From Sphingobacterium sp. GVS05A (lineage in GTDB: Bacteria > Bacteroidota > Bacteroidia > Sphingobacteriales > Sphingobacteriaceae), in assembly GCF_019969845.1 (NCBI RefSeq), contig NZ_JAHXYR010000004.1, forward strand, positions 496,001 through 560,000: a stretch of DNA of 64,000 bases. The letters run 5' to 3'. How positions within the stretch are numbered: position 1 is the stretch's first letter; each line of letters opens with the position of its first letter. This document shows, piece by piece, positions 8,602-17,660 of this stretch. The notes below the pieces were generated by a model, which was given only the letters and a program-made list of their open reading frames with translations, ran no database searches and was not told where the DNA came from. The position numbers and the translations under genes are program-made.

Positions 8602-8989
8602 TGTTTGTCCTACTTCGAGGCACAACCTCATCGACTGATTGAAGTTTGCCTCAAGTTGCGATAGATCTCTACAATCGATATGTGTGGTCTATTCAAGAAC
8701 CTTAATTTGAAATTAATGATGCTGCAATAATCAATTATTTTGGACAGATATTAAGTCCTACCCCCCGAATCATAAATCTATCTGGTATTCAGGATCATTA
8801 CTTACTATATTTATATAAAGCAAATTAAAAGTGCATATTTCGGTTGCTGGAAAGGCTATGAGTAAAATTGAATAATGGTATTTTGGGGTTTAAGCCGTTA
8901 CAAGGGATCTTATAGAATATCACAAGACTCGGTCGGCATTTGTCAAAATATGCCAATTGAAAAAGAATAATAAAAACATTTCAAAACAG
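8602..8989. other. Intergenic, one weak hairpin
   Basis: GAGGCA (8617-8622) can pair with TGCCTC (8647-8652) just after the nucleotidyltransferase stop, without a T run. It may be a weak end of transcript. The rest is AT-rich with no gene. Confidence 0.4.
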
Positions 8990-9355
8990 ATGAGTTACGA
9001 TATTTCACTATACAGGACTGAAACAAAGGTAAGGGAGGAAAATGCTCATGATGCGGATTTTTTCGAAAAAGAGGAAAACCTTGTTCCTTTTACTGGACAA
9101 CAGTTTCAAGAGCTTAAAGAGCGACTTTTAAGCTACAACTACAAGATCACAGGAGAGGATGATCATGGTCTACATTTTAGCCATTCCGATGGTGATTTTG
9201 GCACTGCCTTATTAACCGGAAATGCCCTCTACTTTACAGCAAGCTGGAATGTAAACTCAATTTTTGAAGTAGGAATGGTCGCTTCAGAATTTACTGACAG
9301 TGGGGAATACGCAAAGTATGATTTCCAGCGTGGGGAATGGGAGGTATGGGAATGA
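8990..9355 (+). CDS. Hypothetical protein, immunity-protein-like
   Basis: A 121-residue soluble acidic protein beginning MSYDISLYRTE, with several aromatic residues and a C-terminal FQRGEWEVWE. The opening and size are like those of small proteins often found as immunity partners or stand-alone cytosolic proteins, but I cannot assign a family. The start at 8990 is used because a frame extension to TTG at 8957 is a lysine/asparagine-rich stretch unlike a protein N terminus. It converges on the AraC gene with an 18-base gap. Confidence 0.6.
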   Translation: MSYDISLYRTETKVREENAHDADFFEKEENLVPFTGQQFQELKERLLSYNYKITGEDDHGLHFSHSDGDFGTALLTGNALYFTASWNVNSIFEVGMVASEFTDSGEYAKYDFQRGEWEVWE

Positions 9356-9372
9356 TCAAGCGTTCCCATAAA

Positions 9373-10215
9373 TTATTTTCTGTATTGCGTTAAGGTCATA
9401 CCTGTTTGTTTCTTAAAATAACGTGTCAAATACGAACTGTCTTCAAAATTGAGACGGTAGGCAATCTCTTTAATGGATAAATCTGTGCTGCGTAGGAGAG
9501 CCTTTATTTCCAATGTAACCTGTCTATCTATCAATCCTTTTGGGGAGTCATTCAAGAAATCTTTGATTATTTGTGATAAATAGAATGGGGTAATGTTTAA
9601 TTTGTTGGCATAAAATGCGACACTGCGTTGCTCAGCACTATACTTACCAACTAGATCCCAAAACTTCCAACACAATCTTTCGGTATGGCTATATTGCCGC
9701 ATTGTGTTGATCCCTGTTACTGGCATCGCTTCAGCGATATAGAGAAAGATATTTTGTAAATGATTTCGCAGCATTGTATGCTGATGGACGGTACATGCCG
9801 CCTTTATATATTTGATTTGTTCTATCCACATTTTCAGCAGAATAGCTTGCTCAGGCTGGGGCCGGCATAATGGTGATTGGTGCAGAAATAAGAAAAGTTC
9901 ATTTGGTAAATCATAGGCGACCTCAGATGCCATTTCTTTGTTTACAAAACAGTAAAATGCGCTAAAATCACTCGATAAGCGTTGCACAACAGTGATACTG
10001 TCTTCCGCTAATACCATGATATCGTTGGGTTTGAGTAGATAATTTTTAAAATCTACATTCACCACTGCACTGCCTTTAAGGCAAACGATAAGATTGGTGT
10101 AGCTAAGGGGTAAAGGGGAACCGAGAATTTCGCTCAAGGTACTTTCTCCAAGGCTGACAATTTCCTTTCCTTTAATCATATTGGCGAATAATTTATGCTG
10201 GCTTGCGATAAGCAC
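9373..10215 (-). CDS. AraC family transcriptional regulator
   Basis: A 280-residue cytoplasmic regulator. Residues 1-160 form a cupin-like sensor region (LKPNDIMVLAEDSI). The last 100 residues are a double helix-turn-helix: FYANKLNITPFYLSQIIKDF, then LSIKEIAYRLNFEDSSYLTR, then YFKKQTGMTLTQYRK. It is divergent from the GNAT gene with a 131-base spacer, so it may control that gene. The ligand is unknown. Confidence 0.9.
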   Translation of the reverse strand: MLIASQHKLFANMIKGKEIVSLGESTLSEILGSPLPLSYTNLIVCLKGSAVVNVDFKNYLLKPNDIMVLAEDSITVVQRLSSDFSAFYCFVNKEMASEVAYDLPNELFLFLHQSPLCRPQPEQAILLKMWIEQIKYIKAACTVHQHTMLRNHLQNIFLYIAEAMPVTGINTMRQYSHTERLCWKFWDLVGKYSAEQRSVAFYANKLNITPFYLSQIIKDFLNDSPKGLIDRQVTLEIKALLRSTDLSIKEIAYRLNFEDSSYLTRYFKKQTGMTLTQYRK

Positions 10216-10310
10216 TTTGAATATTTTTTTAGCAGTTTATACTTCTTTATAGTTTTCAAAAGTACCCATTTTACACAGTTTTTGTTTATAATAAGCCTGT
10301 AAAGTCCCTA

Positions 10311-10318
10311 TATCTTTG
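10311..10318 (+). promoter_or_regulatory. Bacteroidota-type -7 box before GNAT gene
   Basis: TATCTTTG matches the TAnnTTTG -7 consensus of Bacteroidota sigma factors, 28 bases before the start. A TTTG lies upstream at 10281-10284, but the 26-base spacing is longer than usual. Confidence 0.4.
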
Positions 10319-10346
10319 CAACGTACTAATAAAAAAATAGATTATT

Positions 10347-10907
10347 ATGATTTTAGAAACAGAAAGATTGATTTTGCGACCATTTATGGAGACAGATGCC
10401 GCAGATTTATATCATTATGCCAAAGACGCTAATGTCGGACCAATAGCGGGGTGGCCACCACATACGAGTATTGAGCAGAGTAGGGAGATCATCAATACAA
10501 TATTTGCACAGGCTGGGGTATTTGCGATTGCACTCAAAGAAGATAATATTGCCATTGGAATGATTGGTTTAATTTTGGGGAAGAACAGCAATTTCCCAAT
10601 TACAGAAGCTGAAGGGGAGATCTCCTACTGGATAGGGGTGCCATTCTGGGGACGAGGTTTAATGCCCGAAGCGATCCGTGCAGTAGTGCGTCATGGCTTT
10701 GAAGATTTAAGATTGGTGAATATCTGGAGTGGATATTATGAAGGCAATGCCAAATCTCAGATTGCACAAGAGAAGTGTGGATTTAGATATCATCACACAG
10801 AAGAGGGGAGCCATAACGCCTTTTTGAATGAAGTTCGTAAGGAACATATAAGCCGTTTGACGCGTGATGATTGGACTATGGCTAATTATGGCAAGGTGTC
10901 ATTCTAA
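10347..10907 (+). CDS. GNAT family N-acetyltransferase (RimJ/RimL type)
   Basis: A 186-residue acetyltransferase. It opens with ETERLILRPFMETDAADLY, as in RimJ/RimL enzymes. The acetyl-CoA-binding beta-bulge/P-loop region is ISYWIGVPFWGRGLMPEAI and the C-terminal part has NIWSGYYEGNAKSQIAQEK. It should acetylate an amine on a protein or small molecule; the substrate is unknown. It is divergent from the AraC gene and ends before a strong terminator. Confidence 0.9.
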   Translation: MILETERLILRPFMETDAADLYHYAKDANVGPIAGWPPHTSIEQSREIINTIFAQAGVFAIALKEDNIAIGMIGLILGKNSNFPITEAEGEISYWIGVPFWGRGLMPEAIRAVVRHGFEDLRLVNIWSGYYEGNAKSQIAQEKCGFRYHHTEEGSHNAFLNEVRKEHISRLTRDDWTMANYGKVSF

Positions 10908-10968
10908 TAGGTTTGCGTATCACCTCAAAAATACATGTTGGGACTGTAGTGTTAAATTCTATCTATAG

Positions 10969-11003
10969 ATATATCAGCTTCACTCACAATGAGGCTGATA
11001 TAT
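10969..11003 (+). terminator. Terminator after GNAT gene
   Basis: ATATATCAGCTTCA pairs with TGAGGCTGATATAT over 14 bases with one wobble around a 7-base loop, and a T-rich stretch follows at about 11019. The rest of the 300-base gap to the next gene shows nothing. Confidence 0.6.
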
Positions 11004-11209
11004 TCTGGTAAATACTCATTTTTTTCTTTTGTTATCTGACGATGTTTATTTATATGAAAGGCTAGAAACAGTTTGTTTAGATCAGGAATCACTTTCTATG
11101 GTCAATGACATTAAAATTGTAGTAAAAGCTCTTAATATTAAGCCGATGATTTTTGAAAGCCACACTATTTTAGCGGGAATAATCCCAACGATGGTAATGC
11201 CATAAAAAT

Positions 11210-12217
11210 CTAGAGACCAGCTGTTCGATATTCTGTAGGTGTTTTCCCTGTCCATTTTTTAAATGCTCGAACGAAGGCACTTGGCTCAGCGTAGCCCAAA
11301 ATGGTTGAAATTTCTTTTATGGAAGAATTACTGTTTTGCATGTAATGGACAGCTAATGACTTACGCACCTCCTCAACAATTTGTACATAAGAAGCTCCCT
11401 CATCCTTGAGTTTACGTTGTAAAGTCCTTACACTGACATTGAAATTTCCGGCTACCGCTTCGATCGAGAGTGAATAAAGGTAAGAGTTCGCTAGAAGGTA
11501 GTTGAATATCCTCTTGGAAAGAGCACCTGTTAACTCGTTTGGATTTTGCAATTTGTTCATTTGGTTAATGAGCAAAGTTTGCACCTCATAGTTGGCTGTA
11601 ATGATTGGAAAGTCCAGGTATTCTTTGGGAAATTCTACCGTATAATATTCTGCCTTAACTATTGGACATTTCAAAATTATCTCGTAGTCCATGTAGCGAT
11701 CTTTCTGAAAGCTTGGTAGACCAACCTTCGTGGGTTTCAGATTTTTAAGTAACAGCCCTTTCAATTCATAAATTGTAAACGCTATCAGGAAGTCCCCGAA
11801 TTGTCTTTGGGTCATCTGGAAATGGTCAAAACCTGCATTTTTAAGGTATTGGATGACACATGTTTTAGGCCCGAGTTCTATTTCCATTGTATAAAGATCT
11901 GTGACTACGTGCATCATTGATCGTACCTGTAGCAGGGCATCTTTCACAGTGCTACTCGTTTGGATAATCTGTCCGACAATATTCAGCGCCGCTAATTGCA
12001 TTGTGGCTCCAAAATGCAAGCCTATCAGCTCATCTTTGGAAAACTGAACAATGTTCTTCCACAGATTTTCCACCTGTTGATCGGTGATATCAAACTTGGA
12101 GCCATTCATTAACTGGGCAATCGAAAACCCTGATAATGCAGTAATTTTAGCATTATCTAGCCCACGCTCGCCACAAAAGGCAATTAAGGCATGCAACATG
12201 GTCTGTCTATAATTCAT
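11210..12217 (-). CDS. AraC family regulator with N-terminal ligand domain (OruR/ArgR-like)
   Basis: A 335-residue regulator. Residues about 20-200 look like the arabinose-binding-type domain found in OruR-like AraC proteins (LIGLHFGATMQLAALNIVG). The C terminus is a canonical double HTH: LSIEAVAGNFNVSVRTLQRK, then IKEISTILGYAEPSAFVRA, then FKKWTGKTPTEYR. It is divergent from the two small genes at 12346 and 12716, which it probably regulates. Confidence 0.9.
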   Translation of the reverse strand: MNYRQTMLHALIAFCGERGLDNAKITALSGFSIAQLMNGSKFDITDQQVENLWKNIVQFSKDELIGLHFGATMQLAALNIVGQIIQTSSTVKDALLQVRSMMHVVTDLYTMEIELGPKTCVIQYLKNAGFDHFQMTQRQFGDFLIAFTIYELKGLLLKNLKPTKVGLPSFQKDRYMDYEIILKCPIVKAEYYTVEFPKEYLDFPIITANYEVQTLLINQMNKLQNPNELTGALSKRIFNYLLANSYLYSLSIEAVAGNFNVSVRTLQRKLKDEGASYVQIVEEVRKSLAVHYMQNSNSSIKEISTILGYAEPSAFVRAFKKWTGKTPTEYRTAGL

Positions 12218-12345
12218 ACTGTAAATCTAATGATATGTTTTACAGTTTGTATCTGATTGTCGCATAATGTCAATACCCTGTCGCTTATAGATAATAAAAA
12301 TCCGTCCGTACAGCAGTACTTTTGAGTAACAAAAAGATAGAAATT

Positions 12346-12714
12346 ATGACACTAAAAAATGTATTGCTGACCAATGCGATCAGCTCAGGAATGACCGGGA
12401 TCTTATTAGCGACCATGCCTTCTTTATTTACACAACTATTTAAAACACCACACAGTAGTCCATTTACCTTGGTTGGAGGTTTTCTGATCGTGTTTTCTGT
12501 ATTTGTACTGGCAACGGCTATGAAGAAAATTATCTCGAAAAGCTGGACCAAATTTATCATTACGCTAGATGTTATTTGGGTTATTGCCAGCGTTATTGTT
12601 GTCATCTCCTTATTTTATACAATCAGTATTATAGGTTCTGTTATGATCCTAGCTGTTGCCGTATGGGTTGGAATGATGGCTTATTTGCAAAACAGAAATC
12701 TAAACACTATTTGA
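12346..12714 (+). CDS. Small four-helix membrane protein
   Basis: 122 residues with four hydrophobic segments (near residues 9-28, 42-58, 70-92 and 94-114) and short polar links such as MKKIISKSWTK. I do not recognise a named family. The ATG at 12346 is used because the in-frame TTG upstream adds only polar residues. The stop is one base from the next start, so this is a two-gene unit with the SnoaL-like gene, probably under the divergent AraC regulator. Confidence 0.65.
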   Translation: MTLKNVLLTNAISSGMTGILLATMPSLFTQLFKTPHSSPFTLVGGFLIVFSVFVLATAMKKIISKSWTKFIITLDVIWVIASVIVVISLFYTISIIGSVMILAVAVWVGMMAYLQNRNLNTI

Positions 12715-12715
12715 G

Positions 12716-13111
12716 ATGGAAAATATCAATGCTTTTGTGGATACCTTCCTAGCTAGCTTGCAGCGGCGAGAACTGAAAAACCTGGTTGATCTTTTTGCTG
12801 AAGAGTTTTACCTGGAAATTCCAGGCAATACAGCAAAGATAAAATGGCTGGGATCGAGAAGGTCGAAACCGGAGGTGGAACAACTTTTTAAGTTACTATG
12901 GTCAGCTGTTGAACCTGTAAGCGCAGCTATACAGACAGTATTGACCAACGAAGATCAGGCTATTATAAAAGGGAATTTTACCTCCAAGATGTTGGAAACA
13001 GGAAAGCTGGTCAGTTCTATATTCTTTATTCACTTGAAGATACACAACCATAAAATTGTTGAATATACTCTTTTGGAGGATAGTTATGCGGTTTCGGAAG
13101 CTTTGCGATAG
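12716..13111 (+). CDS. SnoaL-like / NTF2 superfamily protein
   Basis: A 131-residue cone-shaped alpha+beta barrel candidate. It opens with NINAFVDTFLASLQRRELK and NLVDLFAEEFYLEIPG and ends with strands such as FFIHLKIHNHKIVEYTLLED, as in SnoaL-like proteins. Members are isomerases, hydrolases or binding proteins, and the role here cannot be told. It is coupled to the membrane protein before it. Confidence 0.75.
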   Translation: MENINAFVDTFLASLQRRELKNLVDLFAEEFYLEIPGNTAKIKWLGSRRSKPEVEQLFKLLWSAVEPVSAAIQTVLTNEDQAIIKGNFTSKMLETGKLVSSIFFIHLKIHNHKIVEYTLLEDSYAVSEALR

Positions 13112-13145
13112 AAATTTAACCCACTTGGTTGTCCCGCTACTTTTA

Positions 13146-13162
13146 TTACCATATCATGGTAA
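13146..13162. repeat. 7-bp palindrome TTACCAT-ATC-ATGGTAA
   Basis: A perfect short inverted repeat in the spacer before the sulfatase, possibly an operator. A TAACTTTG box at 13334-13341, 7 bases before the sulfatase start, could be a -7 element. Confidence 0.3.
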
Positions 13163-13348
13163 CACAAAAATAACAGGGCTCCAAAGCTAAGGTTGTAAAT
13201 GGTGAATATTTCTAACGGAGCATTCAGCTGGAAAATACTAAAGAAACAAATGTTCATCGTTTTGAAAAGAATTAGGAAACTAGAGGCTCAGCTTGATAGG
13301 TGATTTTATGTGTTCTAATTCTTTTTATTTAATTAACTTTGGATATAC

Positions 13349-14797
13349 ATGAACCTACTAAAATCTATTAATAACAAGAAGGTAGCTGCAGCTGTTTTCT
13401 TATTGGCTATATCAGGAGCCACATTTGCTCAAAATAGGGAGACAAGACCCAATATTGTTTTTATTATGGCGGATGACCTCGGTTATGGGGATCTTGGTGT
13501 ATATGGTCAGAAAAAAATTGAAACCAAGCATATTGATTCACTAGCCAATAAGGGAATGAAGTTTGAGAACTTTTATGCTGGTACCTCTGTCTGTGCTCCT
13601 TCGCGTTCTTCCCTAATGACAGGACAACATACTGGGCATACCTATGTAAGAGGAAATAAAGAAATCGAACCAGAGGGACAACAACCGTTGGCAGACTCGG
13701 TACAGACAATCGCTATGTTGTTGCAGAAGGCGGGTTATGCGACAGGTGCTTTCGGAAAATGGGGGCTAGGGATGGTCAATACTACCGGAGCACCAGATCA
13801 GAAAGGATTTGACGAGTTTTATGGTTACAATTGCCAACGTCAATCCCACCGTTATTACCCTACTCACCTTTGGCATAATAAAGAGCGGATTGAGCTTGAT
13901 GGTAATGGATTATTGGCCAAAGGTCAATATGCACCAGCATTGATCCAAGAGAAAACTCTTGCCTTTATTGATGCGAATAAAGACAAACCTTTCTTTCTCT
14001 TTGTACCTACTGTGCTTCCCCATGCCGAACTTTCTGGTCCAGAAGATGAATATTACCAGCAATATGCCAATTCATTTGATGAAAAACCACATAAAGGAAA
14101 TGATTACGGACCAAAGGCAACAGTTCCGGGTTATGCTGGTGTAGAGAAACCGCATGCTATGTATGCAAGCATGGTAAGTCGTATGGATGCTTATGTTGGT
14201 CAGATCGTAGAAAAACTACGTCAAAACAAATTGCTTGACAATACCATAATCATATTTACAAGTGACAACGGTTCGCATAAAGAAGGGGGAGCAGATCCTA
14301 ATTTTTTCAATAGTTCTGGAGGTTTGCGTGGAAATAAGCGCGATTTGTATGAAGGAGGTATCAGGACTCCGTTCATTGCCTATTGGCCGGGAAAAATAGC
14401 CGAAGGAAAGACATCAAACTATTTGGGTGCTTTTTGGGATATTATGCCGACGATGGTCGAACTTGCTAAGGCGGATAAACCCAGATATACAGATGGGGTT
14501 TCTTTTGTTCCTACTTTATTGGGACGCAATAAACAACAAAAGCAACATGATTATCTTTATTGGGAATTCCATGAAGATGGTGGACGTCAGGCATTACGAA
14601 AAGGTGACTGGAAACTCATTTTGCAGAAAGTAACTACTGGTACTCCGATTAAAGAGCTGTACAATCTCAAACAAGATCCAAAAGAACAGAACAATGTTGC
14701 GAATAGCAATCCGAAAAAAGTACAGGAATTGCAACGCTTGATTGAGAAAGCGCATGTGGAGAGTGCTATCTTCCCGTTGACCAATAATACCAAATAA
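13349..14797 (+). CDS. Exported sulfatase (arylsulfatase family)
   Basis: A 482-residue type I sulfatase with a signal peptide (VAAAVFLLAISGATFAQ). PNIVFIMADDLGYGDLG carries the first metal ligands. The CAPSR motif at Cys82 is the site converted to formylglycine, so an anaerobic sulfatase-maturating enzyme encoded elsewhere is required. FTSDNGSHKEGG is the second metal motif. It should remove sulfate esters from glycans or aromatic compounds in the periplasm. It stands alone rather than in a polysaccharide locus, and ends at a very strong two-way terminator. Confidence 0.93.
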   Translation: MNLLKSINNKKVAAAVFLLAISGATFAQNRETRPNIVFIMADDLGYGDLGVYGQKKIETKHIDSLANKGMKFENFYAGTSVCAPSRSSLMTGQHTGHTYVRGNKEIEPEGQQPLADSVQTIAMLLQKAGYATGAFGKWGLGMVNTTGAPDQKGFDEFYGYNCQRQSHRYYPTHLWHNKERIELDGNGLLAKGQYAPALIQEKTLAFIDANKDKPFFLFVPTVLPHAELSGPEDEYYQQYANSFDEKPHKGNDYGPKATVPGYAGVEKPHAMYASMVSRMDAYVGQIVEKLRQNKLLDNTIIIFTSDNGSHKEGGADPNFFNSSGGLRGNKRDLYEGGIRTPFIAYWPGKIAEGKTSNYLGAFWDIMPTMVELAKADKPRYTDGVSFVPTLLGRNKQQKQHDYLYWEFHEDGGRQALRKGDWKLILQKVTTGTPIKELYNLKQDPKEQNNVANSNPKKVQELQRLIEKAHVESAIFPLTNNTK

Positions 14798-14834
14798 GAT
14801 GTAAATCATTTACAGAAGATTTGGCAAACCGAAT

Positions 14835-14871
14835 AAATATGGCCGCTTGGGACACCCAAGCGGCCATATTT
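14835..14871. terminator. Bidirectional terminator
   Basis: A perfect 17-bp stem (arms AAATATGGCCGCTTGGG and its complement) with a 3-base loop lies between the convergent sulfatase and dehydrogenase genes. The A/T ends serve both strands. Confidence 0.85.
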
Positions 14872-14929
14872 ATAACGATCACATTATTTTTTCGATACGT
14901 TGCTTATTATTGTCTGTATCCTGACTGCG

Positions 14930-15997
14930 TTAATTTTTCTGTATATCAATTAAGATTTTGACTTCAGTGGGATCATTAACCAGAGCTTCAAATCCTTCTG
15001 AAACGATATTGTCTAAGCTTATTTTGCGTGTCACAAGTTTCTCTACGGGCATACGTCCACTATCGATAAGTGCAATAACCTGTGGAAAGATATTACGATA
15101 AGCAATAATACCTTTAATGGTGATTTCCCGTAGCACTTGATCCAGTGCATTGGTATTTACAGGTTTACCAAAAAGTGCAACTAAAACAGCCGTTCCACCA
15201 TTTTTTAAACTATCAATTCCAGTTGTATAGGAGGCTTGTACACCAGCGCAATCTAGAAATACATCCACTCCAAGCTCCGTGATGGACTTAATCTTTTGTG
15301 GTATACCTTCTTCTTTTGCATTGATGATATGGGTAGCACCGATGGCTTTAGCCTTCTCCAAACGCTTGTCAGCGATATCAGTCACAATAACTGTTGTTGC
15401 ACCTGCGGCAAGTGCTGCCTGAACGCACAGTAAACCTATTGGACCAGCTCCAGAGACCAATACCGTTTCTCCGATTTTAAGTCCACTTTGGAGTACTGCA
15501 TAAACTGCTACAGCGGCAGGTTCCACTAATGCCCCCTTTTCGAACGACATGCTATCAGGTATTTTGTGTACCATATAGTCTTCGACGACAACATACGGCG
15601 CAAATCCACCATTGCTGGATAGGCCTACAAATCCCAAAGGTTCAGATAAATTATATGCACCATTTGCGATAAAAGGACTATCGAAGTTTTTAAAAATCGG
15701 TTCCACGACCACACGGTCACCTACTTTTAAATGATGGACGCCTTCACCAATCGCATCTATTACTCCTGAAAACTCATGCCCTAATGTAGTGGTTCCTTGA
15801 TGCCCATTTAATGGATAAGGTTGATCTACTGGGATTAATTGGGGACCATGTACATATTCATGTAGATCAGATCCACAGATTCCTGCGAAATGAACAGCTA
15901 TTTTAACTTGACCAGACTTCGGTTCAGGAATTTCAGTTGATTCTACTCTGATATCTTTTGCAGCATACCAACGTGCGGCTTTCATTGTATTCGTCAT
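14930..15997 (-). CDS. Zinc-dependent alcohol dehydrogenase, 2,3-butanediol dehydrogenase-like
   Basis: A 355-residue medium-chain dehydrogenase. Catalytic zinc ligands appear in GICGSDLHEY and TLGHEFSGV, and the Rossmann motif is SGAGPIGLLC. The usual four-Cys structural zinc loop is missing. In its place is VVVEPIFKNFDSP then GAYNLSEPLGFVGL, the arrangement of Bacillus BdhA-type butanediol dehydrogenases. It probably interconverts acetoin and 2,3-butanediol or a similar diol/ketone pair with NAD(H). The leader upstream contains competing hairpins. Confidence 0.88.
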   Translation of the reverse strand: MTNTMKAARWYAAKDIRVESTEIPEPKSGQVKIAVHFAGICGSDLHEYVHGPQLIPVDQPYPLNGHQGTTTLGHEFSGVIDAIGEGVHHLKVGDRVVVEPIFKNFDSPFIANGAYNLSEPLGFVGLSSNGGFAPYVVVEDYMVHKIPDSMSFEKGALVEPAAVAVYAVLQSGLKIGETVLVSGAGPIGLLCVQAALAAGATTVIVTDIADKRLEKAKAIGATHIINAKEEGIPQKIKSITELGVDVFLDCAGVQASYTTGIDSLKNGGTAVLVALFGKPVNTNALDQVLREITIKGIIAYRNIFPQVIALIDSGRMPVEKLVTRKISLDNIVSEGFEALVNDPTEVKILIDIQKN

Positions 15998-16043
15998 GTT
16001 ATCTCCTTTTTTGAATATAAACTAAGGTAAGCAGAATGATTAA

Positions 16044-16086
16044 GGATCATCGTGATCCATATCTCAAACGTAAATGAGATGGATCA
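16044..16086 (-). promoter_or_regulatory. Overlapping alternative hairpins upstream of the dehydrogenase
   Basis: TGATCC (16053-16058) can pair either with GGATCA at 16044-16049 or with GGATCA at 16081-16086. The second pairing is extended by ATCTCA/TGAGAT. The two stems exclude each other. They lie about 50-90 bases before the start, so they could be operator half-sites or a leader switch. Confidence 0.4.
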
Positions 16087-16289
16087 TTTTAGCCGAAAAT
16101 TAATGGAGGAGATCTTATAATTCGAAATTGTTTATCAGGATTTTATCATCTCTAAAAGTTGATCGTCAATTTCGTTTACCCCTATGTTGCAGGGCTGATA
16201 CTTTATTATCCATCTGTTTTCATACGTCCCGTTTTAAAGGGGTATGAAAACAGGTGAAGTGTATTCAGTATTGAACGATTTAGTTCATC

Positions 16290-16526
16290 TTAATCATTGT
16301 CATGATTTTCAGTAGCATATGAAAACTTAATTGATTTTTGTGGATAAGTTTCCATACTCATACGGCTGGTATTTTTGATGATACTTTTTAAGCTGACCCG
16401 ATCACCCAATTTAAAATAAGCTTCTACGATTTGATAATCCAATAGATAAGGGCCACAAAAGTAATTTCCATTGGCATCTTTTTCTATGGTTCCCTGATAA
16501 AGTCCCGCTTTTGTTTCTTTTGGCAT
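16290..16526 (-). CDS. Small hypothetical protein
   Basis: 78 residues starting MPKETKAGLYQGTIEKDANG and including FCGPYLLDYQIVEAYFKLGD. The protein is soluble with no signal. The composition and codon use look coding, but the family is not recognised. It lies 112 bases downstream of the minus-strand hydrolase and may be on the same transcript. Confidence 0.55.
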   Translation of the reverse strand: MPKETKAGLYQGTIEKDANGNYFCGPYLLDYQIVEAYFKLGDRVSLKSIIKNTSRMSMETYPQKSIKFSYATENHDND

Positions 16527-16638
16527 ATGTGTTTAATTTGAAAACAAAGGTAGGAAGAGTAATTGGTAATTCGGTGTCAATTGTCATATTCCTTTCGCGA
16601 CTGTCAATATTTATAGCCAATAATGGCATTATCGTCAT

Positions 16639-17526
16639 TTATTTCGCATGTTGGTTTGATCTTAATATCGTGCTAATCCATTTCAGATAAACTTTGTTTT
16701 TCGAGAAGTCATTATGCCCTTCATTGTTTAATGTGATGAAACGATCTGAGCTTTTTAACAGTTTGGAAAGTTTCGTAGAGGAACCATAATAAACAGCCTT
16801 ATCACCGCTGCCGTGGAAAATAATAATCGGACATTTTACCTTCTTCAAATGAGATGCATTATCAAAACGGAAAGGGATATTTGTGGTGTCTAATTCAGGA
16901 GCAACATTGTTTACCCAGTCTGCTAAATTATAATATGGGGCCTGTAAGATCAGCAGACCCGGCTGGTTGTTGGCTGCAATATTAGAGGCAAGGGCACTGC
17001 CCATAGATTGGCCCAATACGATAATATTATACTCAGAATAGATTGTCTTTAGTTTATTATAGACTATTTGAATATCATTATTTAGCATAGTTTCATCGGT
17101 AACTTTACCTTGGCTTTTGCCATAGCCACGATAGTCAAGCATAAAGATATCATAATTATTCGCTGTATATATAGGCGCAATTTTACCCCAAGTGTCCAAG
17201 GCTCCATTGCTTCCATGTAAATAGAAGATCAGACCTTTGGGTATTTTGGTTTTAAAAAATAGTCCATTCAGAATAATACTATCCTTCATCGGAATGTATT
17301 TCTCTTCAAAAGGGGTATCGAAATTGAAAGCTAAATTTTCGATCTTTTTACCTGGAAATAATTGCTCGGTCAGCAAAGTGTTCCATTCTTCTTTCGACCA
17401 CGATTTTTTATCCTGGCCATTACAGATGGAGGGAAAAATCATCGTAGTAAGAAACAGGTATATCACCCAAATAGATGACTGTTTGGTCCATATTTCCGCA
17501 GATGATATATTGATATCCGATTTCAT
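16639..17526 (-). CDS. Exported alpha/beta hydrolase (serine hydrolase)
   Basis: 295 residues with an N-terminal hydrophobic segment (IWVIYLFLTTMIFPSICNGQ) after a polar stretch of about 18 residues, so it is a signal peptide or anchor. The core has the oxyanion HGSNGALDTW, nucleophile VLGQSMGSAL, acid FHGSGDKAVYYG and histidine LNNEGHNDF. It resembles ABHD13/YqiA-like carboxylesterases. The substrate is unknown. The palindromic ATCTCA-AAT-TGAGAT lies about 50 bases upstream. Confidence 0.87.
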   Translation of the reverse strand: MKSDINISSAEIWTKQSSIWVIYLFLTTMIFPSICNGQDKKSWSKEEWNTLLTEQLFPGKKIENLAFNFDTPFEEKYIPMKDSIILNGLFFKTKIPKGLIFYLHGSNGALDTWGKIAPIYTANNYDIFMLDYRGYGKSQGKVTDETMLNNDIQIVYNKLKTIYSEYNIIVLGQSMGSALASNIAANNQPGLLILQAPYYNLADWVNNVAPELDTTNIPFRFDNASHLKKVKCPIIIFHGSGDKAVYYGSSTKLSKLLKSSDRFITLNNEGHNDFSKNKVYLKWISTILRSNQHAK

Positions 17527-17574
17527 TGCATTGTTAGCCTGTTGATTGGGTGTTCTTTCTAAGTTATTGCTAAT

Positions 17575-17610
17575 ATCTCAAATTGAGATTTTCCGCCGTG
17601 CGATCTCAAT
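17575..17610. promoter_or_regulatory. ATCTCA palindrome plus repeated half-site
   Basis: ATCTCAAATTGAGAT (17575-17589) has 7-base arms, and a third copy of the half-site, ATCTCAAT, lies at 17603-17610. The same ATCTCA/TGAGAT half-sites occur before the dehydrogenase at 16061-16080 with a different spacer, so a shared regulator is possible but not shown. Confidence 0.4.
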
Positions 17611-17660
17611 TTTTGGCCACCGGGATATTACCGGACAACTTTATGAGAAATCCAGTGATT

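Noticed and set aside
12285..12605. Minus-strand frame across the small membrane protein
   Set aside because: It is the mirror of a hydrophobic gene and lacks its own signals. The plus-strand gene has the better start and coupling to the next gene.
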